A stretch of 64,000 bases of DNA from Mytilus galloprovincialis (taxonomy: Eukaryota; Mollusca; Bivalvia; Mytilida; Mytilidae), in contig NC_134839.1 in NCBI RefSeq assembly GCF_965363235.1, forward strand, positions 114,322,517 through 114,386,516, in the 5' to 3' direction. The position numbers and the translations under genes were made by a program. The notes under the pieces were generated by a model. It searched no databases, was not told the DNA's origin, and worked only from the letters and a program-made list of their open reading frames with translations. Positions 51,139-63,973 of this stretch are shown one piece after another; position 1 is the first letter of the stretch; the number at the start of each line of letters is the position of its first letter.

Positions 51139-51836
51139 TTTTATCCTGCAATTAGGTGTCCTACTATACAGATACAGCCCTACAGATATCGCTATCCTAT
51201 ATCTGTATAGTATACAGATATCGCTTTAAAGCTCCGCCCACTGCCGGACTGAACCTGTGTGACCTCAGAATGTGTATTCCAGTTGCATTCCAATGACGAT
51301 GACAATTGTCGATTTCAAAACTTGAATGTGTATGTCTGTGTACAAAATCAACCATGTCGATTTCAGCATGCATGTTTAGTGAATGTCAAGTCTGAAGCGT
51401 AGGACAACTCGTACACTTCTGTTTTAAATTCGACAATGTTTTGTTATTTGTTTTTACTGTTGAAATTAATTGTTATGTTAAAATAGATAATTATTCACCT
51501 TGAGCGATGTATTATTGTTGACCATTCGAGATTCTTTTTTGTGAAACCGTCTTCGGCGTAATGTGTGATTTTGATATTACTACGCGGGCCTCAAGGGATT
51601 ATAAATCGAAAATAAATGCTAAATATGTTAGTTTTTGTGTCTTTCAAAACACAAACAATATACAGAACTTATTGCAGGATAAAGACAATAACTGTTTAGT
51701 GTCTTTAAATATCAGCTGCATTTGTACTCGGCTCGAAACAGGTGTAATAGCTCGCTAAAAGCTCGCATACACCTTGTTTCCTAGCCTCGTACAAATACAG
51801 CTGATATTTAAAGACACTAAACAGTTATTGTCTATA
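51139..51836 (+). repeat. 698-bp direct repeat, left copy
   Basis: Identical over its whole length, as far as could be read, to 52968-53665. It contains a self-complementary start (tatctgtatagtatacagat) and a hairpin at its right end with arms of about 45 bp (51683-51727 and 51789-51833). The 65-codon frame inside (51561-51758) is shared by both copies and has no recognised domain. Confidence 0.95.
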
Positions 51837-52967
51837 AAATATACCATTTAAAATCATATACCATAAATAAGATGCGTCGACAAGGCAGTAGGCAGACCTT
51901 CAAATTTCGGTTGGATACTAAATCTCAAGTTCAGCACTCACTGAATGTGGGTTATTGATTGGCAGGACATCATTAACATATATTCTACATTGGCTAGAGG
52001 TATTAGGGGGTGGGGGTTGAGATCTCATAAACATGTTTAACCCCGACGCATTTTTGCGCCTGTCCCAAGTCAGGAGCCTCTGGCCTTTGTTAGTCTTGTA
52101 TTATTTTAATTTTAATTTCTTGTGTACAATTTGGAAATAAGTATGGCGTTCATAATCACTGAACTAGCATATATTTGTTTAGGGGCCTGCTGAAGGACGC
52201 CTCCGGGTGCGGGAATTTCTCGCTACATTGAAGACCTTTTGGTGACCTTCTGCTGTTGTTTTTTCTATGGTCGGGTTGTTGTCTCTTTGACACATTCCCC
52301 ATTTCTATTCTCAATGTTATGAGAACTTTGCAGGTTTATTAATTTTCTTAGAGAAGGTTTTGTATGCCTTTGCTTCATATGAGTACAAAAACAAATCACA
52401 TTGCAATACTGGCTGCATCTTGGAATATCAAATCAACCAAACCTAGCAAACATGATGTTCATCACAAGGTATAGACTATATCATAGTATCATGAAGTAGA
52501 ATGTAAATTTGTGTAAATGCTTAAGTCTCACATAGTTTATACCTGTATTTCATATCAGGGACTTTTACAGTAATTTGTGATATACCCACACAACAACTTT
52601 AAACGACGGAGACAATTTAAAATGATTTTGTTGTACCGTTTATTTTATGATTGATTTGTTATCATTGAAAACAAACATTTCGTTTTAAAACCTAAGTATT
52701 CTAATGCATTTATAGCTTACTTGTGACTCGAGTACAATATAGTACTTGAAGTATTCTTTGATATTTTGTCGTTTTTTTTTTCACTTAAGTACATGCACGT
52801 GTTATCTTACCTAAAATGGGAACATTTTATTGAACATTAACTTTTTTCTGTACCACATAATATCAAGGAACGTGTCGACCCGGTAGAACAGACCTAGATT
52901 TGACTAATCGGTCTGTTTAAAGACATAGATAGCAGACACACATGCTTTTAGATTTTCGTATTATGCA
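51837..52967. other. Interior between the 698-bp repeats
   Basis: 1,131 bp with no retroviral-type or other protein frame. It contains the dispersed repeat copy at 52005-52316. No primer-binding site complementary to a tRNA end was recognised after the left copy. Confidence 0.6.
52005..52316 (+). repeat. Dispersed repeat (copy 2 of 10437-10676)
   Basis: The shared part is 52077-52314. This copy extends further left ('gagatctcataaacatgttta', then 'ccccgacgcatttttgcgcctgtcc'), so the copy at 10437 is truncated at its 5' side. Confidence 0.85.
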
Positions 52968-53665
52968 TTTTATCCTGCAATTAGGTGTCCTACTATACAG
53001 ATACAGCCCTACAGATATCGCTATCCTATATCTGTATAGTATACAGATATCGCTTTAAAGCTCCGCCCACTGCCGGACTGAACCTGTGTGACCTCAGAAT
53101 GTGTATTCCAGTTGCATTCCAATGACGATGACAATTGTCGATTTCAAAACTTGAATGTGTATGTCTGTGTACAAAATCAACCATGTCGATTTCAGCATGC
53201 ATGTTTAGTGAATGTCAAGTCTGAAGCGTAGGACAACTCGTACACTTCTGTTTTAAATTCGACAATGTTTTGTTATTTGTTTTTACTGTTGAAATTAATT
53301 GTTATGTTAAAATAGATAATTATTCACCTTGAGCGATGTATTATTGTTGACCATTCGAGATTCTTTTTTGTGAAACCGTCTTCGGCGTAATGTGTGATTT
53401 TGATATTACTACGCGGGCCTCAAGGGATTATAAATCGAAAATAAATGCTAAATATGTTAGTTTTTGTGTCTTTCAAAACACAAACAATATACAGAACTTA
53501 TTGCAGGATAAAGACAATAACTGTTTAGTGTCTTTAAATATCAGCTGCATTTGTACTCGGCTCGAAACAGGTGTAATAGCTCGCTAAAAGCTCGCATACA
53601 CCTTGTTTCCTAGCCTCGTACAAATACAGCTGATATTTAAAGACACTAAACAGTTATTGTCTATA
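52968..53665 (+). repeat. 698-bp direct repeat, right copy
   Basis: Partner of 51139-51836, offset 1,829 bp. Flanking bases ATCTTT occur just left of the left copy (51133-51139 region) and just right of this copy (53667-53672), a possible target duplication of a two-LTR-like unit 2.5 kb long. Confidence 0.95.
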
Positions 53666-54130
53666 TATCTTTGAATCGATTGTTTGAGGGGAAAATACAG
53701 CATTCAAAGACTCTGTATTAATAACCCAGCATTTTTCAATCAACCTACTTGACCGAGTTTCCTACTATCTACCTTATGTAATTATAGTTTTCAATTTCTG
53801 TGTCATTTGGTCTCTTGTGAAGAGTTTTCTCATTGGCAATCATACCACATATTCTTTTTTATAAAATAGAAGAAGCGTGTTGAAATTTTGATTTAGGGGA
53901 AACAACTTTTTACGGCATAAATTGATAAAAAGTTTTTTTTATCACAATAACTTCAATATGGATTCGTCAAACAATGTTGTACAAAATGGACAGTAGGTAT
54001 ATTTTGATATTTTGAACATTCCTGCCTAGCCAGATATCCCCTACCTGACGGTTTTCAAGATACTGGACAATTTTTTCATTTTGTCTCTATGTTCTATTTT
54101 AAGCCTTGGTGCATGTTATTTATACCGAGT
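53666..54130. other. Unannotated, with a repeat fragment
   Basis: Near 53808-53860 'ggtctcttgtgaagagttttc' and tctcattggcaatcatacca form a reversed fragment of the 'ccaatgagacaac' family. Confidence 0.5.
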
Positions 54131-54375
54131 TTGTACTATAATGAGCAACACGACGGGTGCCTCATGTAAAGCAGGATATGCTTATTCTTCATGAGCACAT
54201 AAGATCCCTGCATTTTTTTGGTGGCGTTCGTGTTGCTCAGTCTTTGGTTTCCTATGTTGTGTTTTGTGTGCTATTATTTATCTGTTGTTTTATGTTTGTC
54301 TTTGGCATTGTCAGTTTATTTTCGACTTATGAGTTTGAAAGTCCCTCTGGTATATCTCGCCTCTCTTTTTAAATG
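54131..54375 (+). repeat. Probable dispersed repeat with spurious 71-codon frame
   Basis: The stretch from gtttgtactataatgagcaa to 'tcgcctctctttt' contains T-rich sequence encoding a hydrophobic frame (54157-54372). The wording ('ggcattgtcagtttattttcg', gagtttgaaagtccctctgg) is recalled as a repeated 3' fragment common in bivalve DNA; only one copy is in this window, so the call rests on memory. Confidence 0.4.
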
Positions 54376-55829
54376 CATTTAAGCATTTATAACCTGGTTA
54401 TATGTTCTGCAATACGATAAAATATTGTGGCAACATCAAATCCTATATAACGTGCAAGTGTGATACTGTAAACCATCCAGTAAAACAATTTCTAATTTAC
54501 CAGTCATATTTTCCCTTTTATTTTGGCTAACGACTTGGGTGTAGTCAAAGATTTTTAACAGTAAAAATAATAGATCATAACTGACGTCTACAGCACTTTT
54601 TTTAAACGCCAAACACCCCCCCCCCCCTTTTCCCCCAAAATGAAAACAGAAAAAAACAACAGAAATAACATTATAGTAATCATTGGGAACGTTTACAGGC
54701 AAAACAGAAATGGCCCAATGAAATATACTCAATAAAAAAGATGACATTAACTTTCTTTTTGTGGTCCGCTTTAAATTTCATTTTTATGAAGCAACATTCC
54801 AAATTATGGGGCATTTATAACCTAGACAAAGTCTTGGTTTCATATATACAGACGCAAAACCAGAATTGTTAAAAATCTTTAGAAATTCAAAAAAAAAAGT
54901 AATATTGTTGTGTAATGATAATCTAAATCCTATTTAATGGCTTTTTATCTAATATATTGGATCTAAAGCTTTATTCTGATTAATAAATGCTTAAGATAAA
55001 TGTTTCCGTTTATAGTTATATATATTGAATATCTTCTAAATAGATCGAAAAAACATGTCATTATATAAAGTTAAAATCTACAAAATGTAATTTCATATCT
55101 TTATTAAAAACAAAATTTTAAGAAACTTGGAGATTATTATTTACATTATTAAAAACTTTGAAGTTTTAAATTTGACGCTAGATTATAAAAAAAATACACA
55201 TATTAAAAAAGTCCTGTTCATTTATCAGCGACTGATTTATCGGGGAAATGACTGATAATAAAGAGATAATGAATTTAAAACCCACAGACTTTAATTTCTT
55301 TACATGCCATTTTAGCATATAAGCCAGTTCTAACGATCCATATGAATGGCTAGGCATTGTCAATGTTATATAAATAAAAGATTTTAGCCTGTAAGTACAA
55401 GTTCCAACTGATCACACCTTTTAACTTACGGTCTATTAGAAGGAATTTAGGTACGACAGGTTTCTATTGACACGAACCTATTCAATATCGAATTTAAGAA
55501 AAACGAATGGAGACAAATTATTTTCATTGATTACAACTCAGAATTTATTGATTCTGACAAATAAACCGTTATCTGAGAGTTAGATTAGTCTAATATAACT
55601 CATGTGTTGTGATTTCTTACATGTGCAGATAATTGACAACTCTTTTACAGAACAAGTGTTTGTTTAGAACGAAGGATTAAATTAGAGATGGATTAAGCAC
55701 GTCTTATTGTATTGATAAACTTTCGACGAAAACAAACATTCGCTAAATATTTTATTGTTTAAACTGGTAAATGAAAAATGAAATAAAGAGTAATTGTGAA
55801 TAGAATTTGGATTTAAATACCACAACAAG
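54376..55829. other. Upstream region of the coiled-coil gene
   Basis: AT-rich, with a poly(C) run at about 54607. No exon recognised. A possible acceptor (ctcttttacag, about 55641-55651) could start a 5' exon ending at the donor at 55875. No promoter motif is convincing. Confidence 0.4.
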
Positions 55830-55874
55830 ATGCTGACCAACCAAGTATCTCATGATATAGACATGCTCCTCGAG
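55830..55874 (+). CDS. Coiled-coil protein, first coding exon (15 codons)
   Basis: ATG at 55830 opens MLTNQVSHDIDMLLE and ends at a strong donor GAG|GTAAGA in phase 0. The acceptor before the large exon (TTTCAG|ACACCAGG, exon start 62225) is also phase 0 and has no stop before the ATG at 62249, so the join adds 23 residues (this exon plus TPGLIGGD). The support is the phase match, the consensus splice sites and the lack of another open 5' exon; the join is predicted, not shown. The exon is too short to carry family information. Confidence 0.6.
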
Positions 55875-58800
55875 GTAAGAATTATATATATAACGGTTAT
55901 ACTCACTCAAAGTTTACTGCTCGCAGTCTTTCAAATCGAACCATTTATATTTTAACATATATTATAGTCGTGTGTTTGTCAGTTATTGTGCTTAGTGATC
56001 ATTACTTCAGAAATATCTATCGTTGACTGGTCATTGTTTTCGAATGTCCAGTGGCAAATATATCATGCATGTTCTGGAATATCAAAAGAAATATGTATCG
56101 TGTACTCTAAAATAAATATATGGCATATAAAGGCTTGTTCTATGTTAATAAAAGGAGATTGAAGGTATACCTTAATGAAACAGCAACCCAACTACAAAAT
56201 AACAAAAAAGACCCCTAAAGTAAAACTTGCAGTCTTCAACTAAAGACATGCACCTAGTAGAATTATGTCAAGCTCTATACAAGTTAAGAGATACACTAAC
56301 AGGTGTTCCTTTTACACATAATTATCAAAATTACGAAAAACATTATGATATACATATGCCAGCTTCTAATGGTGGTTCATGACTTGGTAAACTTAGGCAA
56401 ATGGACATATGGGTATTCTAGTGTTATTGGCATTGTTGGGATGTTAACTTGTTGATGTATGTCCTAATTAGTTTCATACATTTTCGGTTCTGTTTTTTTT
56501 TAACTTTTTAATAATGATTTATGTTTTATGTTTCTTTACAAAAAAATATACGATTCAATCTCTGGACTTTAACTTTAGTATTCTTTGGAATTTAGCCCAT
56601 TACTTTACTATATGTCAAACATGGCCTATATTGATATGTGTAAAGAATTTGAATTGTGAAATGTAATAGATTCAGACATCAATAGAAAAAGAAAATATCA
56701 CTACTGATTTCTTCATATTTTTTTCTGGATTTACCTTCATTGTGAACACTCATACCAAAAGTATACGAAAGCCAAGGAGGTATAAGACATAAACACTTTA
56801 AGACTCAGTTTAACAAAACCCCAATTCATTTAATATCAACTTTGTCTTGGTCAGTTGGAACCTTAGTTTCTGAATAACTGCTCTATTTATTTCAAGTTTT
56901 TTTTTAATTCAGCTTAGTATATACATGATGTAGAAACGTGTCTGAATTCAGTATGGACTAATCCAGTATTCACTTAATGAGATTCAATAGAAACATAAGA
57001 ACTATCCACCATTCACCAAATGACGTAAACGTATAGGTCAACGTACGGCCTTCAACTTAGTACAATTTCCCCATTATACTGTTTTTGTGGTTTTGTTTTA
57101 TATCGGTAGAAATTTAATTACTTTTCGTTAGCCCCTATTATAACCATTTTCCATTGATTTTCCCGTGCTATTACATCATGTTAGACGAGATAGACCCGTT
57201 TAACCTTCTGTTTATTGGACTTCATTGTTTTCTTAATACTGTTATATAGGTCTTTTATTGAACATGAAAGAATTCTAATAAATGAAATCTAATTAACTGA
57301 AGCAATACCTAAAATCTGCAAGTTTGATAATAAAATCACACCAATAAGATTATCAATTATTTATAAATGTTACTGTGACGCACAGACTAGATTACATATA
57401 TAAGTTTGTTATTCCTTTGTCGGGTTTATTATTTATTCTAGACAGTGAAATTGTATTTGAAAAAGTTAAAGCAAAATTTCGTCAAGGCTTTCAAAAGTGT
57501 GATAGTTTGGTTAATTTAAAACCTTTTCACTTCGGCAAACAAAGTAATACGTTGATAAAAGTTTATGGCTGCATTTATTTAGATTAGATATTAATATACT
57601 GGGAAAACAAACTTTATTTAAGATATAAATATTTGGCTAAAATTAATAAGAGTTTCCTTTAAAAATAATTAAATTTATACCCTATAATACTCGGATCAAA
57701 TTCTCTATGATTTCAAGTAGAAATGTTAACGTCTAAGGATCGCTGAGATGGTTGTACTGGTTCTAAGCGGCTAAGGGGGTGGGATTGTGGTGCACAATAC
57801 AAGATGTCAGCTTGTATATAGAAAAGAGGTTCTAATATGAACCTTGGATAAAGTAAGAGGAATACTATCACAAACACACAGACTGACGTAGCACTTTTAT
57901 TATTATAAAACTTTTACCATGAATTTACAAAAAAAAAATTAATATGATAGAGAGCAACCAACTTGAAAACAAGTTACAGACTTTGCAATAGCATATACCA
58001 TATTTTAGCGCTGTGGACAAAATAGAGTGTATATTATACAACATATATAAATTCTGGTGTGCAAATTCTCCTTAAAAAACGAGAATTGTTTTTTTTTTAT
58101 TTGGACAAACCAATTGTGTAATAAAAGAGTCTGTGGTTCAACTGTCATTTCCTATTATATGGATAAAACGAATAAAAATTAAATCACAATGATTCTTTCA
58201 TTACAATATTTTTAATGTTTACAAAATAGCTCCCCGTGTGGTTGAAGAAAGTAACACGTATTACAATTTATAGAACATGAAAATAAATGAAAAGATCAAT
58301 TTTGAAAAGCTGAGAACAAGTTTTGAATAGTATGTAATAATAATAATTGATATCTATATTATATTTGTATAATATTTTTGTATGAATAAAAGTGATATGA
58401 GGTATATGTCATTTTATATTATACTTTTGTAAAGAACACATGTTAAATAGTTTTATATGCTGTATCATAGTTCTTTTACTCACACATTGAGTCAATAATT
58501 TAGAAAACAGAATTGAGAATTGTTATACAAGATAAAAAAAAAATAATACAACTGGGTTTTTACATACTGAATGATTACTTTGACGCATAACTAGAAACAA
58601 TCAAAATTTCATTGTTTCCTTCAAAATGGCTTTTTTAAAGAACAATATGTTTAGGTAAAAAGTCCGCTGTAGAACGATTTGTATTAATAGCAATTGAGAG
58701 ATAAACGTGATTACTTTACTCCTCGATGAATAATTAAAATATGCCATAAATGAAAAAATTGAATAAGATAATTTTAGTAACTAAAAACAAACCTGTGTAA

Positions 58801-61800
58801 AACGATCTATAGCTATAGAAACAATCAGTCCTGCATTGTTGCTTTAGAATTATAACATTACAAACGAATTCGATTTATGTATTGAAAACTGCTTTAACGA
58901 TTTAAATCAATAATTAACAAGACCAAAGTGATACTGTGCTCTTCAGTAAATACCAATGAAAAATTAATATAGTATTGAAACGAAATATTATAAACATCTA
59001 TTGCTGTAAAGCTGTCGAAGGCACAAGCAGCGTCTCAAGGCTAAGATCACAACAACCCCTTCTCCTATACATATGTATCCATCAGTGTTAACCTAGCCCC
59101 ACGTATAAATCAGTGTTAACCTAGCCCTACGTATACATCAGTGGTAACCTAGCCCCACGTATCCATCAGTAGTAACCTAGCCCCACGTATCCATCAGTGG
59201 TAGCCTAGCCCCACGTATCCATCAGTGGTGACCTAGCCCCCGTATCCATCAGTGGTAACCTAGCCCCGAGAATCCATCAGTAGTAACCTAGCCCCCGTAT
59301 CCATCAGTGGTAACCTAGCCCCACGTATCCATCACTGGTAACCTAGCCCCACGTACCCATCAATGGAAACCTAGCCCCGTATCCATCAGTGGTAACCTAG
59401 CCCCACGTATCCATCAGTGGTAACCTAGCCCTACGTATCCATCATTGGTAACCTAGCCCCCGTATCCATCATTGGTAACCTAGCCCCCGTATCCATCAGT
59501 GGTAACCTAGCCCCCGTATCCATCAGTGGTAACCTAGCCCCGAGTATCCATCAGTAGTAACCTAGCCCACGTATCCATCAGTGGTAACCTAGCCCCCGTA
59601 TCCATCAGTGGTAACCCAGCCCACGCATCCATCAGTTGTAACCTAGCCCCACGTATCCATCAGTGGTAACCTAGCCCACGTATCCATCAGTGGTAACCTA
59701 GTTCCACGTATCCATCAGTGGTAACCTAGCCCACGTATCCATCAGTGGTTTTAAACTTAGCCCACGTATTCATCAGTGGTAACCTAGCCCCCGTATCTAT
59801 CAGTGGTAACCTAGCCCCACGTATCCATCACTGGTAACCTAGCCCCACGTACCCATCAATTGAAACCTAGCCCCGTATCCATCAGTGGTAACCTAGCCCC
59901 ACGTATCCATCAGTGGTAACCTAGCCCTACGTATCCATCATTGGTAACCTAGCCCCCGTATCCATCATTTGTAACCTAGCCCCCGTATCCATCAGTGGTA
60001 ACCTAGCCCCCGTATCCATCAGTGGTAACCTAGCCCCGAGTATCCATCAGTAGTAACCTAGCCCCACGTATCCATCAGTGGTAACCTAGCCCACGTATCC
60101 ATCAGTGGTAACCTAGCCCCCGTATCCATCAGTGGTAACCCAGCCCACGCATCCATCAGTTGTAACCTAGCCCCACGTAACCATCAGTGGTAACCTAGTC
60201 CCACATATCCATCAGTGATAACCTAGCCCACGTATCCATCAGTGGTAACCTAGTCCCACGTATCCATCAGTGGTAACCTAGCCCACGTATCCATCAGTGG
60301 TTTTAAACTTAGCTCACGTATTCATCAGTGGTAACCTAGCCCCACGTATCCATCAGTGGTAACCTAGTCCCACGTATCCATCAGTGGTAACCTAGCCCAC
60401 GTATCCATCAGTGGTAACCTAGCCCCACGTATCCATCAGTGGTAACCTAGCCCCACGTATCCATCAGTGGTAACCTAGCCCCACGTATCCATCAGTGGTA
60501 ACCTAACCCTACGTATCCATCAGTGGTAACCTAGCCCCACGTATCCATCAGTGGTAACCTAGCCCCACGTATCCATCAGTGGTAACCTAGCCCCACTATC
60601 CTAACCCTATGTATATGTCTTTGATAAACGTAGCTCAATGTTTCATTATTTGAAAGCGTAACCCCAGATATCTGCTAGTGATAAACCTAGCCGTTCCCCG
60701 GGTCCAGATATTCCTTATTGGTAAACCTAGTTATGGTATCTTCTTCTGAGTTTTCCTCACAATAAAAAAAAGTAGATGTGATTTTATTGCCAATGGGCAA
60801 CTCTCCACAAGAGACCATAGTTCTTGGTACGGCCTGCAACAATGAGCAAAGCCCTTACCGCATAGTCAGCTATAAAGGGCACAAGGCTGGTGACAAAACC
60901 ATCTTCTGAGATAAAGCAATGGCGTTAAAACGAACTTAAGTTCATTCTGTTGGTTTATACGAACCACACATAAGCATCAACAATAAAATCCATTTAATGA
61001 ACTTCAAACATGTCAACGAAATTACAATAGATAATTGTTAAACAACGTGGTGTGATTTTAGAGATATACAATGTATATTAATAGTGGACAATGACAGGCA
61101 GCTAAACGTTTTATGTAAATAGTGATTGAAATCTTAATAACAACAATTCGGTACTGTTTGACCTTCACAGGTCAAGAACACATAAAGAATTGCCAAATGT
61201 CTCACAATGCTATAAATTATTACGTTGTATTTGCCACATTTACTATTTTAAATATGGGAAAAATGATATGTTTTGTTTGTTTGTTTTATGATATCCTCCA
61301 AGGGGACAGCACACTCCAAATTCAGTTACAGTGTAGTTATATAGATTAATTCCATTCAATGTAGCCGATTTGGACTATTTTGTGTGGAATTAATAAAACT
61401 GCGAATATCATCGTTTAAAAAATGTGGGTTTTTAGTTGAAAGGTAATACAAAACTATGTGAGAAGTTCTTTTCATGATCAAGTGATAGCATCTGGAGCAA
61501 AAAAAAATGTTCAACCTAATTTACTTATAAATGCACTTACTTGAAATTTAGTTGCTCGCAGTCTGTGGTCTACAACTTTATCATACTTTCAAAAGATAAC
61601 ATTAAAAATGGACAGAATATTTTCATGATAAACTGAGAGACACTACTTGAAGATTTTTTTTTAAATATTTTGTTTTCCTTTTTCTGTATTTCACTGATGA
61701 ATGGCCTACATGTTTTAATACAGTATTTTACATGGTTAATGTTATTTAGATATCAATACATTTTTCAGTAAATAGCATCTGAATTGGGTGTATTTTAAGA

Positions 61801-62224
61801 ATAAATTGATTTAGTTGTTTTAGTACAGTCATGGGTTTTTAGATATCAAAAACATCAATATACGTTTTCAAATCATCATTGAATTTCACGAACCTTTTTA
61901 AAGGCTTCTACTACCGTGTAGGATAAACTTTTGATTTTATCTCTAATTTCTCGTATTTAACCAATAAACGATACGCGGTGTTTTTTGTCATTATTGAAGG
62001 TCATTCATTGCACTATATTTGTGTACATCCTCGTCGATTGGTCTCTGGTTCACTAGTTGTTAAACTTGACATTCAAACTGCATCTCGATATTCTTATATT
62101 AAACGTTCTGAACGTCTAGTATATATATATGCTAGTATATTGATATAAAATTCATAATAGTAAATGAAATAATTGAGGATATAAGTTTTCATAATAAGTA
62201 TACAAATTTAATTATATATTTCAG
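55875..62224 (+). other. Intron 1 of the coiled-coil gene (6.35 kb)
   Basis: GT at 55875 and AG at 62223-62224. It contains a fragment resembling the 'acgtacggccttcaac' repeat near 57040, the 28-bp minisatellite (59065-60600) and a 'ccaatgggcaactctccacaa' fragment at about 60770-60900. Open frames at 57375-57587 and 61122-61349 have no coding signature. Confidence 0.55.
59065..60600 (+). repeat. 28-bp minisatellite, about 55 units
   Basis: The unit is ccacgtatccatcagtggta followed by acctagcc, with 26-28 bp variants (cccc, ccca, ccga). A longer pattern repeats after about 500-550 bp: the rare variants 'caatggaaacctagccccg' (59360 and 59855) and ggttttaaacttagc (59747 and 60297). It is intronic and not adjacent to an exon. 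Confidence 0.93.
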
Positions 62225-63973
62225 ACACCAGGTCTTATTGGTGGAGACATGAGCTCCAGTATCGAGGGTCCTGACAGAATACCCAAGCAATTAATGGCAT
62301 TCGAGAAACTACTTAGACATGCCATTTCACGATTTTCTAAGGATAATCTTTATGACATGTTGCTGACTTTAAATTCTGAAATGGACACTCCAAGGTCACG
62401 GGGTGGTCAACGAGTTAACACAGGAGATCCAAACAGAAAAATTCAGTCTATGAGACAAGTCCGCCAGTTGATCAAATCTATAGAGGAAGCAGCTATTAAA
62501 GGAAGGGCTTCCGATCACGAGTTGAGATGTCTGAAAAGTTTTGAAACTTTCGACCGCGATGTTAGATATTTAAGAGATCTAAAAGCCTATTTTGATAGTA
62601 ACATTTTAAAAAGTTTGAATGAAGAGTATTACGATCCTGTCGATTTTCCGAATGCTGCCGCTGTACCTCAGTTAAAAGGCCTCGCCACTCCAGAGTCCTC
62701 TCGTTCGAGGAAAACGACTTCCAAGGCATCAAAGGAGACAAGAGACCATGCGCGTTTACCGTCCGTGGTAGTAGAACTCAAGGATTTAAGTGGAGTTTGG
62801 GGAGAACTACTCAGTGATGGCAATCTAGACATTTCTATTTTTGATCCAGACAGTCATCATGAACTTCTGCAATTTGAAAATTACCATTCATTTGAACCCA
62901 TTCTCCGGCTGGTTCCAGATGTGTTTGTTAAATCTTACAGAGGAATCGATTTAGGACGAGAATGGCTTGCTCTTGCAGTCAGAATATACGGAGAACGTCT
63001 TCCTCTTAGGAAAGCTAAGCCTAAAACACATTCACCTCCTCCTCCGCCACCGGAAGTGCTAAATACACCGACTGCAAGAAGTAGAGTTCCAACTGCCGAG
63101 GTCGACAAGAGGGTAAGCGAGGTAAAACAGCATATAAGCATTATAAATAAAGATATAACAGAAAAACAGGAGATAATCGTCAGTCTAGCTAAAGATGAAA
63201 AAAAATTGTCAAAAAGAGAAAAGAGATCCGACGCGCTAACGAATAGTTTTGAAAAAGTCGATAATAAAATGCAAAGAGCACAGCGAGATTTTCAAAGAGC
63301 AGTAGCAGATCTTGACCGAATGAATGATCAGATTAAATTCCTTCCAAACAATAGCCCTAAATACACAGAGTTATTCAAACGATGTAAAAATATTGAAATT
63401 GATATTGAGAACAAACAGAACACCCTACAGATGTTGGAATACGAAAAATCGGTGGTTCAGGAGGACTACCTCTTAGAACTGGAAATGAGACCACATTTTA
63501 TTCATTACATCGGAGACATACAGCATAAGATAGAAACGTTGAAAACGGAAGTAAAAGAAAAACAAAATGCGAAGAAAGAACTCGAAAAGCAAATAGTTTT
63601 AATCAAAACATCGAAATCCGCTAGTGTTAATAAATCTATGCAGAAATATTTGAACGGAGAGCTAGCATATGATCTCGAGGCTGTTACGCATCGGTTAGAA
63701 ATGGCTCAATCACAGGACGACGAAAGGAGCATAAAAAGTGCTGCGTCGGGAACGACGTATACCGACTCTGAGGTTGATCTTGCTGAATATCTCGTCGACG
63801 AAGGTCGACAACAATCGGAATCAGACTTGCAATTTTTCTATGATGCTGATGGAGAAAAGGCGGGAATAACGAAACCACACATGCGCAAAGATATCATAGG
63901 AAAACCACGAATAGCAGAAAGTGTTTTAGCACCAACTCAGAATCGACAGAAACCTCGAGCAAAAGTTTCATAG
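62225..63973 (+). CDS. Uncharacterised coiled-coil protein, main exon
   Basis: The exon has 583 codons from the acceptor, including TAG at 63971; the first ATG in it is 62249 (574 residues). The N-terminal third is largely helical (KLLRHAISRFSKDNLYDMLL, then a basic stretch and RQVRQLIKSIEEAAIKG). A middle globular-looking block follows (LSGVWGELLSDGNLDISIFD, WLALAVRIYGERLP), then a proline run (SPPPPPPEV, residue about 262 from 62249). Residues of about 280-475 form a long charged coiled coil (INKDITEKQEIIVSLAKDEK, LEKQIVLIKTSK). The tail is acidic and then basic. There is no signal peptide or membrane segment, so it is probably cytoplasmic. No family was recognised. Codon use and length leave little doubt that it is a real gene. 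It may have further exons only upstream, since the stop is within the exon. Confidence 0.9.
   Translation, partial: TPGLIGGDMSSSIEGPDRIPKQLMAFEKLLRHAISRFSKDNLYDMLLTLNSEMDTPRSRGGQRVNTGDPNRKIQSMRQVRQLIKSIEEAAIKGRASDHELRCLKSFETFDRDVRYLRDLKAYFDSNILKSLNEEYYDPVDFPNAAAVPQLKGLATPESSRSRKTTSKASKETRDHARLPSVVVELKDLSGVWGELLSDGNLDISIFDPDSHHELLQFENYHSFEPILRLVPDVFVKSYRGIDLGREWLALAVRIYGERLPLRKAKPKTHSPPPPPPEVLNTPTARSRVPTAEVDKRVSEVKQHISIINKDITEKQEIIVSLAKDEKKLSKREKRSDALTNSFEKVDNKMQRAQRDFQRAVADLDRMNDQIKFLPNNSPKYTELFKRCKNIEIDIENKQNTLQMLEYEKSVVQEDYLLELEMRPHFIHYIGDIQHKIETLKTEVKEKQNAKKELEKQIVLIKTSKSASVNKSMQKYLNGELAYDLEAVTHRLEMAQSQDDERSIKSAASGTTYTDSEVDLAEYLVDEGRQQSESDLQFFYDADGEKAGITKPHMRKDIIGKPRIAESVLAPTQNRQKPRAKVS

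Noticed and set aside
51561..51758. A 65-codon frame, identical at 53390-53587, as a gene pair
   Set aside because: It is identical only because the 698-bp repeats are identical; the frame ends in the hairpin and has no recognisable domain.
51139..53665. Standard LTR retrotransposon
   Set aside because: No pol frames, no TG...CA termini and no primer-binding site seen; kept as direct repeats of unknown class.
62935..63878. Minus-strand frames opposite the coiled-coil exon
   Set aside because: Shadows of the plus-strand coding sequence.
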